Assembly: GCA_030835845.1 (NCBI GenBank) | Contig: JAUROD010000015.1 | Location: 1 to 59,570, forward strand | DNA length: 59,570 nt | Reading direction: 5' to 3' | Origin: Flavobacteriaceae bacterium | GTDB taxonomy: Bacteria > Bacteroidota > Bacteroidia > Flavobacteriales > Flavobacteriaceae | Shown here: piece after piece, positions 1-9,510 of the stretch | How the letters are laid out: each line of letters starts with the position of its first letter | How positions within the stretch are numbered: the first letter of the stretch is position 1 | The notes under the pieces: model-generated | Seen by the model: only the letters and a program-made list of their open reading frames with translations | The model's database searches: none | What the model was told of the DNA's origin: nothing | Made by a program: the position numbers and the translations under genes

Positions 1-2
1 CC

Positions 3-25
3 ATAGCACAAAGATAATGTGCTAT
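3..25. terminator. Hairpin at window edge, possible weak terminator
   Basis: ATAGCACA at 3-10 and TGTGCTAT at 18-25 form a perfect 8-bp stem around a 7-nt loop. On the plus strand it is followed by TTCTT, a poor T-tract. It may end a gene lying to the left of the window, which cannot be seen. Confidence 0.3.
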
Positions 26-70
26 TTCTTCCTAAAGACCCCATTTGTCCTACTTAAATTTTTACCCCAT

Positions 71-100
71 TAAAAAACCCCCAATCTCCTGGGGGTTTTC
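71..100 (-). terminator. Intrinsic terminator after the BspA-like remnant
   Basis: AAAACCCCC (74-82) pairs with GGGGGTTTT (91-99) around an 8-nt loop. Read on the minus strand the stem runs into TTTTTT, so it suits transcription leaving the BspA-like reading frame that ends at 187. The near-symmetric A/T flanks could allow some activity in both directions. Confidence 0.65.
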
Positions 101-186
101 ACTACTTATGAGACCAACTCGTCTCATCTTACTTCGGTTTGGTTTACAGTGTTTTTTCGGTTATTATATTCTTCAATTAAAGTAAA

Positions 187-678
187 TTAAGGAGTTGTAC
201 ATTGTTCAGTAGTTCCTTCTGTGTCTCCTGAAATAGTCCAACTAAAAGTATTTACTAAAATATCTCTTGCGGTAACATTACAATAATAGGTGGGAGGTGC
301 TCCAAAAGAAACATTACTTTGAAGACTTAATAACTTTGACCACCCATCTAATAGTTTGTCATAGTTTGCCGCACTAAAATCTGTAACACCTAGAAAAGTA
401 TCACCCATATATGTTACACCAGAAACATTACAAGATGAAAGATTTTGGTTAAAAGCTATAGCACCATTAAACATATTACCCATGAACTTTAGACTTGAAA
501 CATTCCATGAAGATATATCCCGATTAAAGTTCTTGGCACCCCTAAACATGTGATTCATGTTTGTTACACCTGAGACATCCCAAGTAGATATATTTCCATT
601 AAAAGCAGTAGCACCATTAAACACACTACTCATATCTGTTATGGTTGAAGTGTTCCAAGAAGAAAAGTGTGATGTAGT
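187..678 (-). pseudogene. 5'-truncated remnant of a BspA-like (DUF285) surface repeat protein
   Basis: The open frame from 633 encodes 148 residues with about four consecutive 25-residue repeats of the BspA/DUF285 type, with recurring cores such as NISTWDVSGVTNM and DISSWNVSSLKFM, and a C-terminal tail like those ending flavobacterial BspA-type surface proteins. The repeat homology continues in frame upstream of the first ATG (FSSWNTSTITDM) until an in-frame TAG at 679-681, beyond which no signal peptide or further repeat is visible. This points to a fragment of a larger secreted protein whose 5' part was lost, not an intact gene. One repeat has SSCNVS where the others have a Trp, which may be decay. 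A short expressed protein starting at 633 cannot be excluded, but it would have no secretion signal. Confidence 0.7.
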
Positions 679-727
679 CTATTGAAAACAAACTATTTAG
701 ATTTTTTTTAAAGCTATTTTATAGCCA

Positions 728-756
728 TAAAAAAACAGGACAAAATGCCCTGTTTA
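728..756 (-). terminator. Intrinsic terminator of the gltBD operon
   Basis: AAACAGG (733-739) pairs with CCTGTTT (749-755). On the minus strand the stem is followed by a run of seven T. It lies about 55 bases past the gltD stop codon. Confidence 0.75.
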
Positions 757-811
757 ATTAGTAATGTTTTGGTTGTATGTCTAAAAACGTACTAGTAAGA
801 GGTGATCGATA

Positions 812-2278
812 CTATACGGCAACAAGATCTCCAGCAGTATTTTTTTGAGGTAGAGTAGAATGTCCCATCAAATGCATATCGATTTGATGTGCTGCTTCCC
901 TTCCTTCAGATATAGCCCATACAATTAGTGATTGACCACGTCGTACGTCCCCAGCAACAAATATATTTGGTTTGTTGGTTTGGTATTTAGTTTCTCCTTT
1001 GATATTTCCTCGTTCATCATAGGTCAATCCAAGTTGCTCAGGAATACTTTTTTCAGGACCTGTAAAACCAAGTGCTAAAAGAGCCAATTCACACGGCCAT
1101 TCTTTTTCACTTCCTTCACGTTCTTCTATTGTAGGACGTTCCCCTGGAATTCTTTTCCAAGCAACTTCAACGGTTTTTAAAGCCTTTAGATTTCCTTTTC
1201 CATCGCCAATAAATTCTTTGGTTAAGATGGACCATTCTCTGTGGCTTCCTTCTTCGTGCGAAGAAGATGTTTTTAGTTTGAAAGGCCAGTAAGGCCATGG
1301 GTTTTCTTCTGTTCTGCTATCTGCAGGTTTGGGCATAATTTCAAAGTTAGTTACACTTTTTGCCCCTTGTCTGTTTGAGGTTCCAATACAGTCAGAACCA
1401 GTATCACCCCCTCCAATGACCACGACATTTTTGTCCTTTGCTAAATATTTGTCTTCACGTTGGTGTTGTCCATCAACTGCTTTGTTGTTATGGGGTAAAA
1501 AATCCATTGCTTGGACTACCCCGTTTAGGTCAGCTCCTGGAATTGGCAATTCTCTTCGTATGGTTGCACCCATACATAAAACCACCGCATCAAAGTTTTT
1601 TTCAAGCTTCTCAGCCGAAATATCTTTTCCAATTTCGGTATTGACAACAAAGTTAATTCCCTCTGCTTCCAAGATTTCTAATCTTCTGTCAATAACATTT
1701 TTTTCCATTTTAAAATCAGGAATACCATAGCGAAGTAATCCTCCGATTTTATTGTCCCTTTCGAAGACGGTCACAAGGTGTCCGGCTTTATTTAGTTGTT
1801 GAGCAGCAGCAAGACCAGCGGGACCAGAACCTACAACAGCAATTTTTTTACCTGTACGTTGTACGGGAGGTTGTGCCTTGATCCACCCTTCTTTGAAGCC
1901 GCGTTCTACGATGTACTTTTCAATGAGTTCTATGGAAACAGGAGGATTTACAATACCCAATACACATGCTTCTTCACAAGGTGCAGGACACAAACGACCC
2001 GTAAATTCAGGGAAGTTGTTTGTGGAGTGCAAAATAGTCAATGCTTTTTCCCACTCGTTTTTGTATACCGCATCGTTAAAATCAGGAATTAAATTTCCTA
2101 GCGGACACCCACTGTGGCAAAAAGGAACACCACAATCCATGCATCTTCCTCCTTGTTCTTGAAGTTGATCGTCCTTTGGAGTTAGGGTAAATTCCTTGTA
2201 ATTTTCAATTCTTTTCTTAGGGTCAATCGCTTCTTCTTTGATGCGATCATATTCCATAAAACCTCTTAATTTTCCCAT
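812..2278 (-). CDS. gltD: Glutamate synthase (NADPH) small subunit
   Basis: Beta subunit of glutamate synthase. It passes electrons from NADPH through FAD and iron-sulfur clusters to the large subunit, which makes two glutamates from glutamine and 2-oxoglutarate. The N-terminal domain has the 4Fe-4S cysteines C46, C49, C54, C58 (CMDCGVPFCHSGC) and C97, C101, C105 (CPAPCEEAC). A first dinucleotide fold is seen at about 147-175 (VVGSGPAGLAAA) and a second at IGGGDTGSD, with the C-terminal FAD motif VAGDVRRGQS. Length is 488 residues, usual for GltD. I start at the ATG at 2278 (MGKLRGFMEYDR), four bases after the gltB stop. A TTG at 2317 would lie inside gltB. Translational coupling with gltB is likely. 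Confidence 0.96.
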   Translation of the reverse strand: MGKLRGFMEYDRIKEEAIDPKKRIENYKEFTLTPKDDQLQEQGGRCMDCGVPFCHSGCPLGNLIPDFNDAVYKNEWEKALTILHSTNNFPEFTGRLCPAPCEEACVLGIVNPPVSIELIEKYIVERGFKEGWIKAQPPVQRTGKKIAVVGSGPAGLAAAQQLNKAGHLVTVFERDNKIGGLLRYGIPDFKMEKNVIDRRLEILEAEGINFVVNTEIGKDISAEKLEKNFDAVVLCMGATIRRELPIPGADLNGVVQAMDFLPHNNKAVDGQHQREDKYLAKDKNVVVIGGGDTGSDCIGTSNRQGAKSVTNFEIMPKPADSRTEENPWPYWPFKLKTSSSHEEGSHREWSILTKEFIGDGKGNLKALKTVEVAWKRIPGERPTIEEREGSEKEWPCELALLALGFTGPEKSIPEQLGLTYDERGNIKGETKYQTNKPNIFVAGDVRRGQSLIVWAISEGREAAHQIDMHLMGHSTLPQKNTAGDLVAV

Positions 2279-2282
2279 GATG

Positions 2283-5200
2283 TTAAGCGTTTTGTTCTTG
2301 TTGGTTTTCAGCTGCAAGCATTTCCAATGCTTTTTTGTAATCCGTTGGCATAACTTTGATAAAGCATTTTGAACTCTCAGGCCAATCTTTTAAAATAGCG
2401 GTTGCCTTGCTGCTTGATGTATAGTCTTTGTGGTTGTTAAGCAATTTGTGCACGGTGTCTCTGTCTTGATCGGTTAGGTCTTCAAGTTCGACCATTTCAA
2501 GATTGAATTTTTTCTCGTCAAATTGTCCATTTGAACTATATAGATAGGCAATACCTCCGCTCATTCCAGCGGCAAAGTTTCGTCCAATTTCACCTAATAC
2601 AACAGCGATTCCACCCGTCATATATTCACATCCGTGATCTCCAATGCCTTCTACCACTGCAGTTGCTCCAGAGTTACGAACACAAAAACGCTCTCCTGCA
2701 ATTCCATTGATATAAGCTTCACCCGTAACTGCACCGTACAAAGCGACATTTCCAACGATGATATTTTCATCTGCTTTGAATGTAGCCTCTTTGGGAACTT
2801 CAGCAATTAATTTACCCCCCGATAGTCCTTTTCCAAAATAATCATTACAGGTTCCCGATACTTTCATAAACAATCCTTTGGCAGCAAAAGCACCAAAACT
2901 TTGTCCTGCAGTTCCATTGAATTGAAGACTTAAGGTATCTTCAGGGAGTCCATTTGCTCCGTGAATTTTAGAAATTTCGTTGGATAAAATTGCTCCTACT
3001 GTACGGTCTGTATTTCGAATAGGAAACCCCAAGTGTTGTTTCTCTTTTCTGTAAATAGCAGGATGCGCTTCTTGGATGATTTTAAAGTCGATTACATTTT
3101 CTAATCCGTGGTCTTGCTTTTGGGTATTGTGTAATTTTACCTTTGGACCTACTTCAGGTTTGTATAAAATTTTGGACAAGTCGATTCCTTGTGCTTTGAA
3201 GTGATCGACTGCCTTTTTCATATTTATTTTTTGAGATTGTCCAACCATATCATCGATGGTTCTAAATCCTAATTGAGCCATAATCTGACGAAGTTCTTCA
3301 GCCACAAAGTACATGAAGTTGATCACGTGCTCTGGTTTTCCTTTGAAGTTTTTACGCAACTCAGGATCTTGGGTTGCAATTCCAACTGGACAGGTATTAA
3401 GGTGACAAGCACGCATCATAATACATCCAGATGCGACAAGAGGTGCAGTAGAGAATCCAAATTCTTCAGCACCAAGCAAGCAAGCAATAGCGACATCTCT
3501 TCCTGTTTTCATTTGACCATCACACTCCAATACAATTCGATTTCTAAGGTCGTTTAGGACTAAAGTTTGTTGTGCTTCAGCAACACCTAGTTCCCAAGGA
3601 AGTCCAGCATGTTTTAATGAGGTTAAAGGAGATGCTCCTGTTCCACCATCAAATCCAGAAATCAAAATTACATCTGCTTTTGCTTTTGCTACCCCAGCAG
3701 CAATTGTTCCAACCCCAACCTCAGAAACAAGTTTTACGTTGATACGAGCTTCTCTATTCGCATTTTTGAGGTCATAGATAAGTTGTGCCAAATCCTCAAT
3801 TGAATAGATATCGTGGTGAGGAGGAGGTGAAATCAATCCAACATAAGGGGTTGAATTACGAACGGACGCAATGTATGGATTTACTTTTGGCCCAGGGAGT
3901 TGTCCCCCTTCTCCAGGCTTGGCTCCTTGGGCCATTTTAATTTGAATTTCTTTTGCAGAAGAAAGGTAGTGACTCGATACACCAAAACGTCCAGAGGCAA
4001 CTTGTTTGATTGCAGAGTTTCTCCAGTTTCCGTTGTTGTCTGGTTGAAAACGTTGTGGGTCTTCTCCTCCTTCACCAGAGTTACTTTTCCCCCCAATTCG
4101 GTTCATTGCAATCGCAAGGTTTTCGTGTGCTTCAGCAGAAATTGACCCAAGAGACATCGCTCCAGTTTTAAAACGCTTTACAATTTCTGTCCAAGGTTCT
4201 ACTTCCTCAATTGGAATAGGATCAAAACTTGAAAATTCAAATAAACCACGTAAGGTCATTAGTTTTTCAGCTTGTTCATTGATCATTCGGGAATACACTT
4301 CATAACTTTCCCATTTGTTTTGGTTTACTGCTTGTTGAAGTTTAGCAATTGTAGTTGGGTTTAGCATATGTGCTTCTCCGTCTCTTCTCCAACGATATTC
4401 TCCTCCAATTTCTAAATCAAGACCAGAAAGTCCTGCTTTGGTAAATGCTTTTTGGTAACGTCTCGAAATTTCACGTTCTATTTCATACAATCCAATTCCC
4501 TCAATTCGAGTGGCAGTGTCACAGAAAAATTCATCGACAAATTTTTCACTCAAACCAAGAGCTTCAAAAATTTGAGCCCCACGATAAGAATGTAAGGTAG
4601 AAATACCAATTTTATTCATCACTTTGACAATTCCCTTTGCAATGGCTTTGTTGAAATTGTCAATGGCTTTATATGCATCGATTCCTTTGATATTCCCCGA
4701 TTCAACTTGATCTTCAATGATTTCATTGACCATATATGGATTGATTGCACTTGCACCGTACCCAAATAAACAAGAAAAATGATGTGGCTCTCTTGGTTCA
4801 GCAGATTCAATTACAATACCAAAACCAGAACGTTTTTTTAATCGTTTAAATGCATTGTGTGTATGTGCACAAGCAAGTAACATTGGAATTGGAGCAAACG
4901 TATTAGAAACTCCTCGATCGGATAGAATCACAATATTTGCTCCGTTATCGACTTCTTTTTCAATGTTTTTTACCATCTTATCGAGTGCCTTTTCAAGACC
5001 GTTCATTCCCTTTTGTGCTTCATACAAAGTTGGGATTGCAATGGCTTTGAAATCAGGATGATTGATGTGTTTAATTTTATCTAAATCCTCATTTGAAATA
5101 ACAGGATTTTGAATGTTTAGCTTTTTAGCATGGGTTTCAGAAACTTCAAAAATATTTAAGTCGTTTCCAATACTCAAAGAGGTGTCCGTTACAATTTCTT

Positions 5201-6791
5201 CGCGAATACCATCCAAAGGAGGATTGGTCACCTGAGCAAACAACTGCTTGAAGTAGTTGTATAAAAGTTGTGGACGGTCGGACAATACAGCAAGTGGAGT
5301 ATCTGTCCCCATCGATCCAATTGCTTCTTTTCCTTCCACACTCATCGGAAGGATAATAGTTTTAAAGTCCTCTTGGGTATATCCAAAAACACGTAGTCTA
5401 GTTTCGTAATTTTCAGACTCTACCGCAATTTTGTTTTCAGTATATGGAACTTTAGAAAGGGGAAGTAAATTTTCATCAAGCCATTTTTGATAGGGTCTAG
5501 CAGTAACAATCTCTTGTTTGATTTCTTCATCTTCAATAATTCTACCTTCGTCCATGTTTACAAGAAACATTCTGCCCGGTTCCAATCGACCGTGTTTTTG
5601 AACATTTGCGGGGTGAATATCAAGTACTCCTGCTTCCGATGACATCACTACATAACCGTCTTTGGTTACCGTATATCTAGAAGGACGTAATCCATTTCTG
5701 TCAAGTAGTGCACCAATGTATTTTCCATCGGTAAATGGAATTGAAGCAGGTCCATCCCATGGCTCCATAATACAAGAGTTGAATTGATAGAATGCTTTTT
5801 TAGCAGGATCCATCGATTTGTGTTTTTCCCATGCTTCAGGAACAAGCATCATCATCACTTCAGGAAGTGAACGTCCCGTTGCAAGTAATAATTCAACTAC
5901 CATGTCCATGGAAGCAGAGTCTGATTTTCCACGGAGAATAACAGGTAAAATAGCTTTAATGTCGTCGCCAAATAAGTCACTTTTGAAAAGCTCCTCTCTG
6001 GCTTGCATTCTGCTGTAATTTCCTCTAAAGGTGTTGATTTCCCCATTGTGACACATGTAACGAAATGGTTGTGCCAAATCCCAAGTAGGGAAAGTATTGG
6101 TTGAAAATCGTTGGTGAACAAGTGCCAAACGAGTCACCACTAGAGGATCTGAAAGATCAGTGTAAAAAGGCTCAATATCTTCTGGAACGAGGAGTCCTTT
6201 ATAAATTAGTGTATAGGTAGACAAAGAAGGGAAATAAAAATAATTCGCTTCCGATAATTTAGATTCGTAAATGGTATGTTCAGCTACTTTACGTGCAATA
6301 AAAAGCTTGACGTTAAACTCGTGATCGGAGAGTTTTTCTGCTCCTTTCCCTACAAATACCTGAGCGATGTAAGGTTCTGTTTGTGATGCAATACGTCCAA
6401 CAACACTTTTATTGACAGGAACCTTACGCCAACCTAAAACCTCTAAACCTTGTTTTTTAATTTCATTTTCAAACACATCAACACAATATTCGCGTTGGTT
6501 TTCTTTTTGTGGTAAAAAGGTCATTCCAACGGCATACTGATGAATTTCAGGGAGTTCAAAAGAAACGTTTTTGACCAAAAAATCATGTGGAATCTCAATT
6601 AAAATTCCAGCACCATCTCCCGTTTTGCCATCTGAACTAACCGCACCTCTGTGTTCTAATTTGACAAGGATGTCTAAGGCTTTCCCAATAATGTCATTGG
6701 TTTTCTTTCCTTCGAGGCTGCAAATGAATCCTGCACCACAGTTATCATGTTCAAAATCGGGCGAGTAGAGCCCCTGCTTTTTTGGTAACAT
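2283..6791 (-). CDS. gltB: Glutamate synthase large subunit
   Basis: Alpha subunit of glutamate synthase, about 1502 residues, full length. The N-terminal class II glutamine amidotransferase domain (about 18-430) carries its nucleophile as Cys18 in HDNCGAGF, so a 17-residue propeptide must be removed. A central linking domain, an FMN-binding synthase barrel and the C-terminal GXGXG beta-helix follow. The 3Fe-4S cysteines lie in MMRACHLNTCPVG. Start: the frame opens at a TTG at 6818, but this lies inside a promoter -7 box (6816-6823), so the ATG at 6791 (MLPKKQGLY) is preferred and fits the family. First gene of the gltBD operon, divergent from anmK. Confidence 0.96.
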   Translation of the reverse strand: MLPKKQGLYSPDFEHDNCGAGFICSLEGKKTNDIIGKALDILVKLEHRGAVSSDGKTGDGAGILIEIPHDFLVKNVSFELPEIHQYAVGMTFLPQKENQREYCVDVFENEIKKQGLEVLGWRKVPVNKSVVGRIASQTEPYIAQVFVGKGAEKLSDHEFNVKLFIARKVAEHTIYESKLSEANYFYFPSLSTYTLIYKGLLVPEDIEPFYTDLSDPLVVTRLALVHQRFSTNTFPTWDLAQPFRYMCHNGEINTFRGNYSRMQAREELFKSDLFGDDIKAILPVILRGKSDSASMDMVVELLLATGRSLPEVMMMLVPEAWEKHKSMDPAKKAFYQFNSCIMEPWDGPASIPFTDGKYIGALLDRNGLRPSRYTVTKDGYVVMSSEAGVLDIHPANVQKHGRLEPGRMFLVNMDEGRIIEDEEIKQEIVTARPYQKWLDENLLPLSKVPYTENKIAVESENYETRLRVFGYTQEDFKTIILPMSVEGKEAIGSMGTDTPLAVLSDRPQLLYNYFKQLFAQVTNPPLDGIREEIVTDTSLSIGNDLNIFEVSETHAKKLNIQNPVISNEDLDKIKHINHPDFKAIAIPTLYEAQKGMNGLEKALDKMVKNIEKEVDNGANIVILSDRGVSNTFAPIPMLLACAHTHNAFKRLKKRSGFGIVIESAEPREPHHFSCLFGYGASAINPYMVNEIIEDQVESGNIKGIDAYKAIDNFNKAIAKGIVKVMNKIGISTLHSYRGAQIFEALGLSEKFVDEFFCDTATRIEGIGLYEIEREISRRYQKAFTKAGLSGLDLEIGGEYRWRRDGEAHMLNPTTIAKLQQAVNQNKWESYEVYSRMINEQAEKLMTLRGLFEFSSFDPIPIEEVEPWTEIVKRFKTGAMSLGSISAEAHENLAIAMNRIGGKSNSGEGGEDPQRFQPDNNGNWRNSAIKQVASGRFGVSSHYLSSAKEIQIKMAQGAKPGEGGQLPGPKVNPYIASVRNSTPYVGLISPPPHHDIYSIEDLAQLIYDLKNANREARINVKLVSEVGVGTIAAGVAKAKADVILISGFDGGTGASPLTSLKHAGLPWELGVAEAQQTLVLNDLRNRIVLECDGQMKTGRDVAIACLLGAEEFGFSTAPLVASGCIMMRACHLNTCPVGIATQDPELRKNFKGKPEHVINFMYFVAEELRQIMAQLGFRTIDDMVGQSQKINMKKAVDHFKAQGIDLSKILYKPEVGPKVKLHNTQKQDHGLENVIDFKIIQEAHPAIYRKEKQHLGFPIRNTDRTVGAILSNEISKIHGANGLPEDTLSLQFNGTAGQSFGAFAAKGLFMKVSGTCNDYFGKGLSGGKLIAEVPKEATFKADENIIVGNVALYGAVTGEAYINGIAGERFCVRNSGATAVVEGIGDHGCEYMTGGIAVVLGEIGRNFAAGMSGGIAYLYSSNGQFDEKKFNLEMVELEDLTDQDRDTVHKLLNNHKDYTSSSKATAILKDWPESSKCFIKVMPTDYKKALEMLAAENQQEQNA

Positions 6792-6815
6792 ACGCTTGTT
6801 TGATTTTTTGAATTT

Positions 6816-6823
6816 CAAATTTA
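6816..6823 (-). promoter_or_regulatory. gltBD promoter -7 box (TAAATTTG)
   Basis: On the minus strand TAAATTTG matches the Bacteroidota housekeeping consensus TAnnTTTG exactly. Transcription would begin near 6809, giving gltB a leader of roughly 20 bases. No clear -33 TTG was found at the expected spacing. Confidence 0.5.
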
Positions 6824-6989
6824 ACCCGAAAAATACCTTTTTGTTAGGTGTAGCTTACTTAAAATGAAGGAATTTTGAGACCTTTAATTTTTGAAAGTCT
6901 TTTTTTGGAAATTCGCAATTCTAACTTCCCTTTAATGTGTTTTATTTAAAAATCCTCTTACATTTAGTCCATATTAATCAAAAAAAACA

Positions 6990-8057
6990 ATGAAACCTTC
7001 TGTTTTTTCAGTTTTGGGTGTGATGTCTGGCACCTCATTAGATGGAGTCGATTTTGTTCTGGCGCGCTTTACCTATTCTACCCAGTGGAGTTTCCAAATT
7101 CATGGAACTGAAACAATTCCGTACCCAACACGGTGGATTGAAAAACTAAATTCTGCTGTTTCACTAGCTCCCAAAGAATTGGCTCAGCTTGACGAAGAAT
7201 ATACCCTATACCTTGGAAATTTAATCACCGATTATTTAGCCAAAAATCGAGCCTTTACCGTGGACATTGTCAGTTCACACGGACATACTGTAAAGCATAA
7301 CCCTGCTGCTGGATTGACCTATCAAATTGGTAACCTACCTCTTCTTTCAAAACAGTGTAATCAGACTGTGGTTTGTGACTTTAGAGTGGCCGATGTAGCA
7401 CTTGGAGGTCAAGGAGCACCATTGGTACCCGGAGGAGAAGTTCATCTTTTTTCAGATTTTGCCGCTTGTGTTAATTTGGGGGGATTTGCCAACATCACAC
7501 ATCTAATCAGTACTCCTGTTTTTGCATACGATATTGGCGCAGTTAATACGATTTTAAATTATTTGATGAACAAGCTTGGAAAAGCTTTTGACTACAACGG
7601 TGAATTGGCTCGTTCTGGAAAGCCTATACCTTCCTTTTTGGAGGCATTAAATCAACTTGATTTTTACACTAAAAAAGGACCTAAATCATTGGGAATTGAA
7701 TGGGTACATTTATATCTATTACCGGTTTTAAAGGAATTTGATACTCATTCCATCCCCGATCTATTACACAGTTATTGTTTGCACATTGGACAACAAATAG
7801 GGAAGGAATTACCGAAAAAAGGAAAAGTGTTATTTACCGGTGGAGGAACACACAATCTTTTTCTTATGGAACTAATTAGGAAACACACCTCATGTGATAT
7901 AACTGTTCCCGAGCAGGAACTCATCGATTTTAAAGAAGCCCTTGTGTTTGCTTTTCTAGGTGTCCTCAAAACACTGGATCAACCAAATTGTCTGTCCTCG
8001 GTCACAGGAGCAATAAATAACCACAGTTCGGGTAATATATTTTTACCAAATGATTAA
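6990..8057 (+). CDS. anmK: Anhydro-N-acetylmuramic acid kinase
   Basis: ATP-dependent kinase that opens the 1,6-anhydro ring of anhMurNAc from recycled peptidoglycan and makes MurNAc-6-phosphate in the cytoplasm. The N-terminal ATPase signature VMSGTSLDGVDF is at residues 11-22, FTGGGTHN is the second nucleotide motif, and the length of 355 residues is close to the family norm of about 370. DIGAVN in the middle fits the ASKHA fold. The ATG at 6990 is the first in frame and is preceded by A-rich sequence without a Shine-Dalgarno site, as is usual in this phylum. A near-consensus TACATTTA box lies at 6959. Downstream is nhaD, an unrelated function. The partner etherase gene (murQ) is not in the window. 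Confidence 0.93.
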   Translation: MKPSVFSVLGVMSGTSLDGVDFVLARFTYSTQWSFQIHGTETIPYPTRWIEKLNSAVSLAPKELAQLDEEYTLYLGNLITDYLAKNRAFTVDIVSSHGHTVKHNPAAGLTYQIGNLPLLSKQCNQTVVCDFRVADVALGGQGAPLVPGGEVHLFSDFAACVNLGGFANITHLISTPVFAYDIGAVNTILNYLMNKLGKAFDYNGELARSGKPIPSFLEALNQLDFYTKKGPKSLGIEWVHLYLLPVLKEFDTHSIPDLLHSYCLHIGQQIGKELPKKGKVLFTGGGTHNLFLMELIRKHTSCDITVPEQELIDFKEALVFAFLGVLKTLDQPNCLSSVTGAINNHSSGNIFLPND

Positions 8058-8127
8058 TGAATAGTATTAAATTGTTATTTTCGTTTATTGTTCCTTTTTG
8101 AACACCAAATTTTTAAACTGCCATTCA

Positions 8128-9459
8128 ATGGAAATTCTTTTAGTATCAATCTTTGTTCTGGGTTACTTTGCGATTACACTTGAGCACAATCTTAAAATCG
8201 ATAAGCTAATCCCAGCACTAGCCATGATGGCACTTTTGTGGGCAATCATAGCATTAGCGCACATGCCTGTTTTTGAAGTAAATACGGCTTTAAAGGAGCT
8301 TGTCCCCACACATATAGAGGAAATTTTACTTCATCATTTAGGGAAAACAGCAGAAATTATAATCTTTCTTTTAGGCGCGATGACCATCGTTGAAATCATC
8401 GATTATTTTAATGGATTTTCAACAATAAAATCGTTTATCAAAACTAAATCAAAAAAATCATTACTCTGGATTTTTTCTGTTTTAGCGTTTATTTTATCTG
8501 CAATTATTGATAATCTGACCGCAACAATTGTATTGATTACAATCCTCCAAAAAGTAGTTATCGATCGAACAAGTAGAATATGGTTTGCAGGTTTGATAAT
8601 AATTGCAGCAAATGCTGGTGGTGCTTGGTCACCTATAGGAGACGTAACAACAACTATGCTTTGGATTGGTAAAAAAGTAACTACTCTAAAATTGATTTCT
8701 TATTTGCTCTTGCCTTCAATTGTTTGTGTAGTCGTTCCAGTTACACTTGCAACTTTTTTACCTGCTTTCAAGGGAGAATTACCTCCAGCAGAAGAAGATG
8801 AGCATACCGATCAGATACACCCAAAAGCAAGTACAATGCTTTATTTGGGATTATCTTCAATTGTTTTTGTCCCTATTTTTAAAACAGTCACTCATCTACC
8901 TCCCTATGTAGGGATGATGCTTTCCCTAGCTGTTGTATCCACATTTGCTGAATTATTTACATCCTCAAAAATCAATATTACCTCGATAGATGATGAAAGT
9001 GAAAAAGAATCACACCACAGCCCAGTTCACAATGCATTGTCCAAAATAGAGTTACCTAGTATTTTATTCTTTTTGGGAATTTTAATGGCAGTTGCTGCAC
9101 TAGAATCATTGGGAATGTTGTTCGAATTTGCCGAAGGTCTAAACTCAGCAATTCCAAATACAGATATTGTTATTATGCTTCTTGGAGCAGGTTCGGCAGT
9201 AATTGATAATGTACCGCTTGTAGCCGCATCAATGGGAATGTTCTCTCAAGGAACAGATCACCCATTATGGCATTTTATTGCGTTTTCAGCTGGAACAGGT
9301 GGAAGTATGTTGATTATTGGTTCAGCAGCTGGTGTAGTTGCTATGGGTATGGAGAAGATTGATTTCTTCTGGTATTTTAAAAATATATCTTGGTTGGCTT
9401 TCCTAGGCTTTTTTGCCGGATCAATAACATATATGTTGCTAAGGGGATTTGTTGCTTAA
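8128..9459 (+). CDS. nhaD: NhaD-type Na+/H+ antiporter
   Basis: Inner-membrane sodium/proton antiporter of the NhaD group in the ArsB/NhaD (CitMHS-like) superfamily, 443 residues with about a dozen hydrophobic segments. Two re-entrant type motifs with acidic and polar residues are visible: IIDNLTATIVLI in the first half with ANAGGAWSPIGD just after it, and VIDNVPLVAASMG in the second. This internal pseudo-symmetry is typical. A long charged loop around residues 210-235 (EEDEHTD) splits the halves. The start is the ATG at 8128 (MEILLVSIF). The frame is open to a TTG at 8098, but the extra residues add nothing hydrophobic. Its likely role is Na+ extrusion and pH balance, consistent with a marine habitat. 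Confidence 0.9.
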   Translation: MEILLVSIFVLGYFAITLEHNLKIDKLIPALAMMALLWAIIALAHMPVFEVNTALKELVPTHIEEILLHHLGKTAEIIIFLLGAMTIVEIIDYFNGFSTIKSFIKTKSKKSLLWIFSVLAFILSAIIDNLTATIVLITILQKVVIDRTSRIWFAGLIIIAANAGGAWSPIGDVTTTMLWIGKKVTTLKLISYLLLPSIVCVVVPVTLATFLPAFKGELPPAEEDEHTDQIHPKASTMLYLGLSSIVFVPIFKTVTHLPPYVGMMLSLAVVSTFAELFTSSKINITSIDDESEKESHHSPVHNALSKIELPSILFFLGILMAVAALESLGMLFEFAEGLNSAIPNTDIVIMLLGAGSAVIDNVPLVAASMGMFSQGTDHPLWHFIAFSAGTGGSMLIIGSAAGVVAMGMEKIDFFWYFKNISWLAFLGFFAGSITYMLLRGFVA

Positions 9460-9510
9460 ACTGTATACTATTTTAATTATTGTTTCGTTCTACTTTTATA
9501 ATATTATTCT

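Noticed and set aside
1329-2162. Plus-strand ORFs inside gltD
   Set aside because: They are antisense frames within a clearly coding gene and show no recognisable domain.
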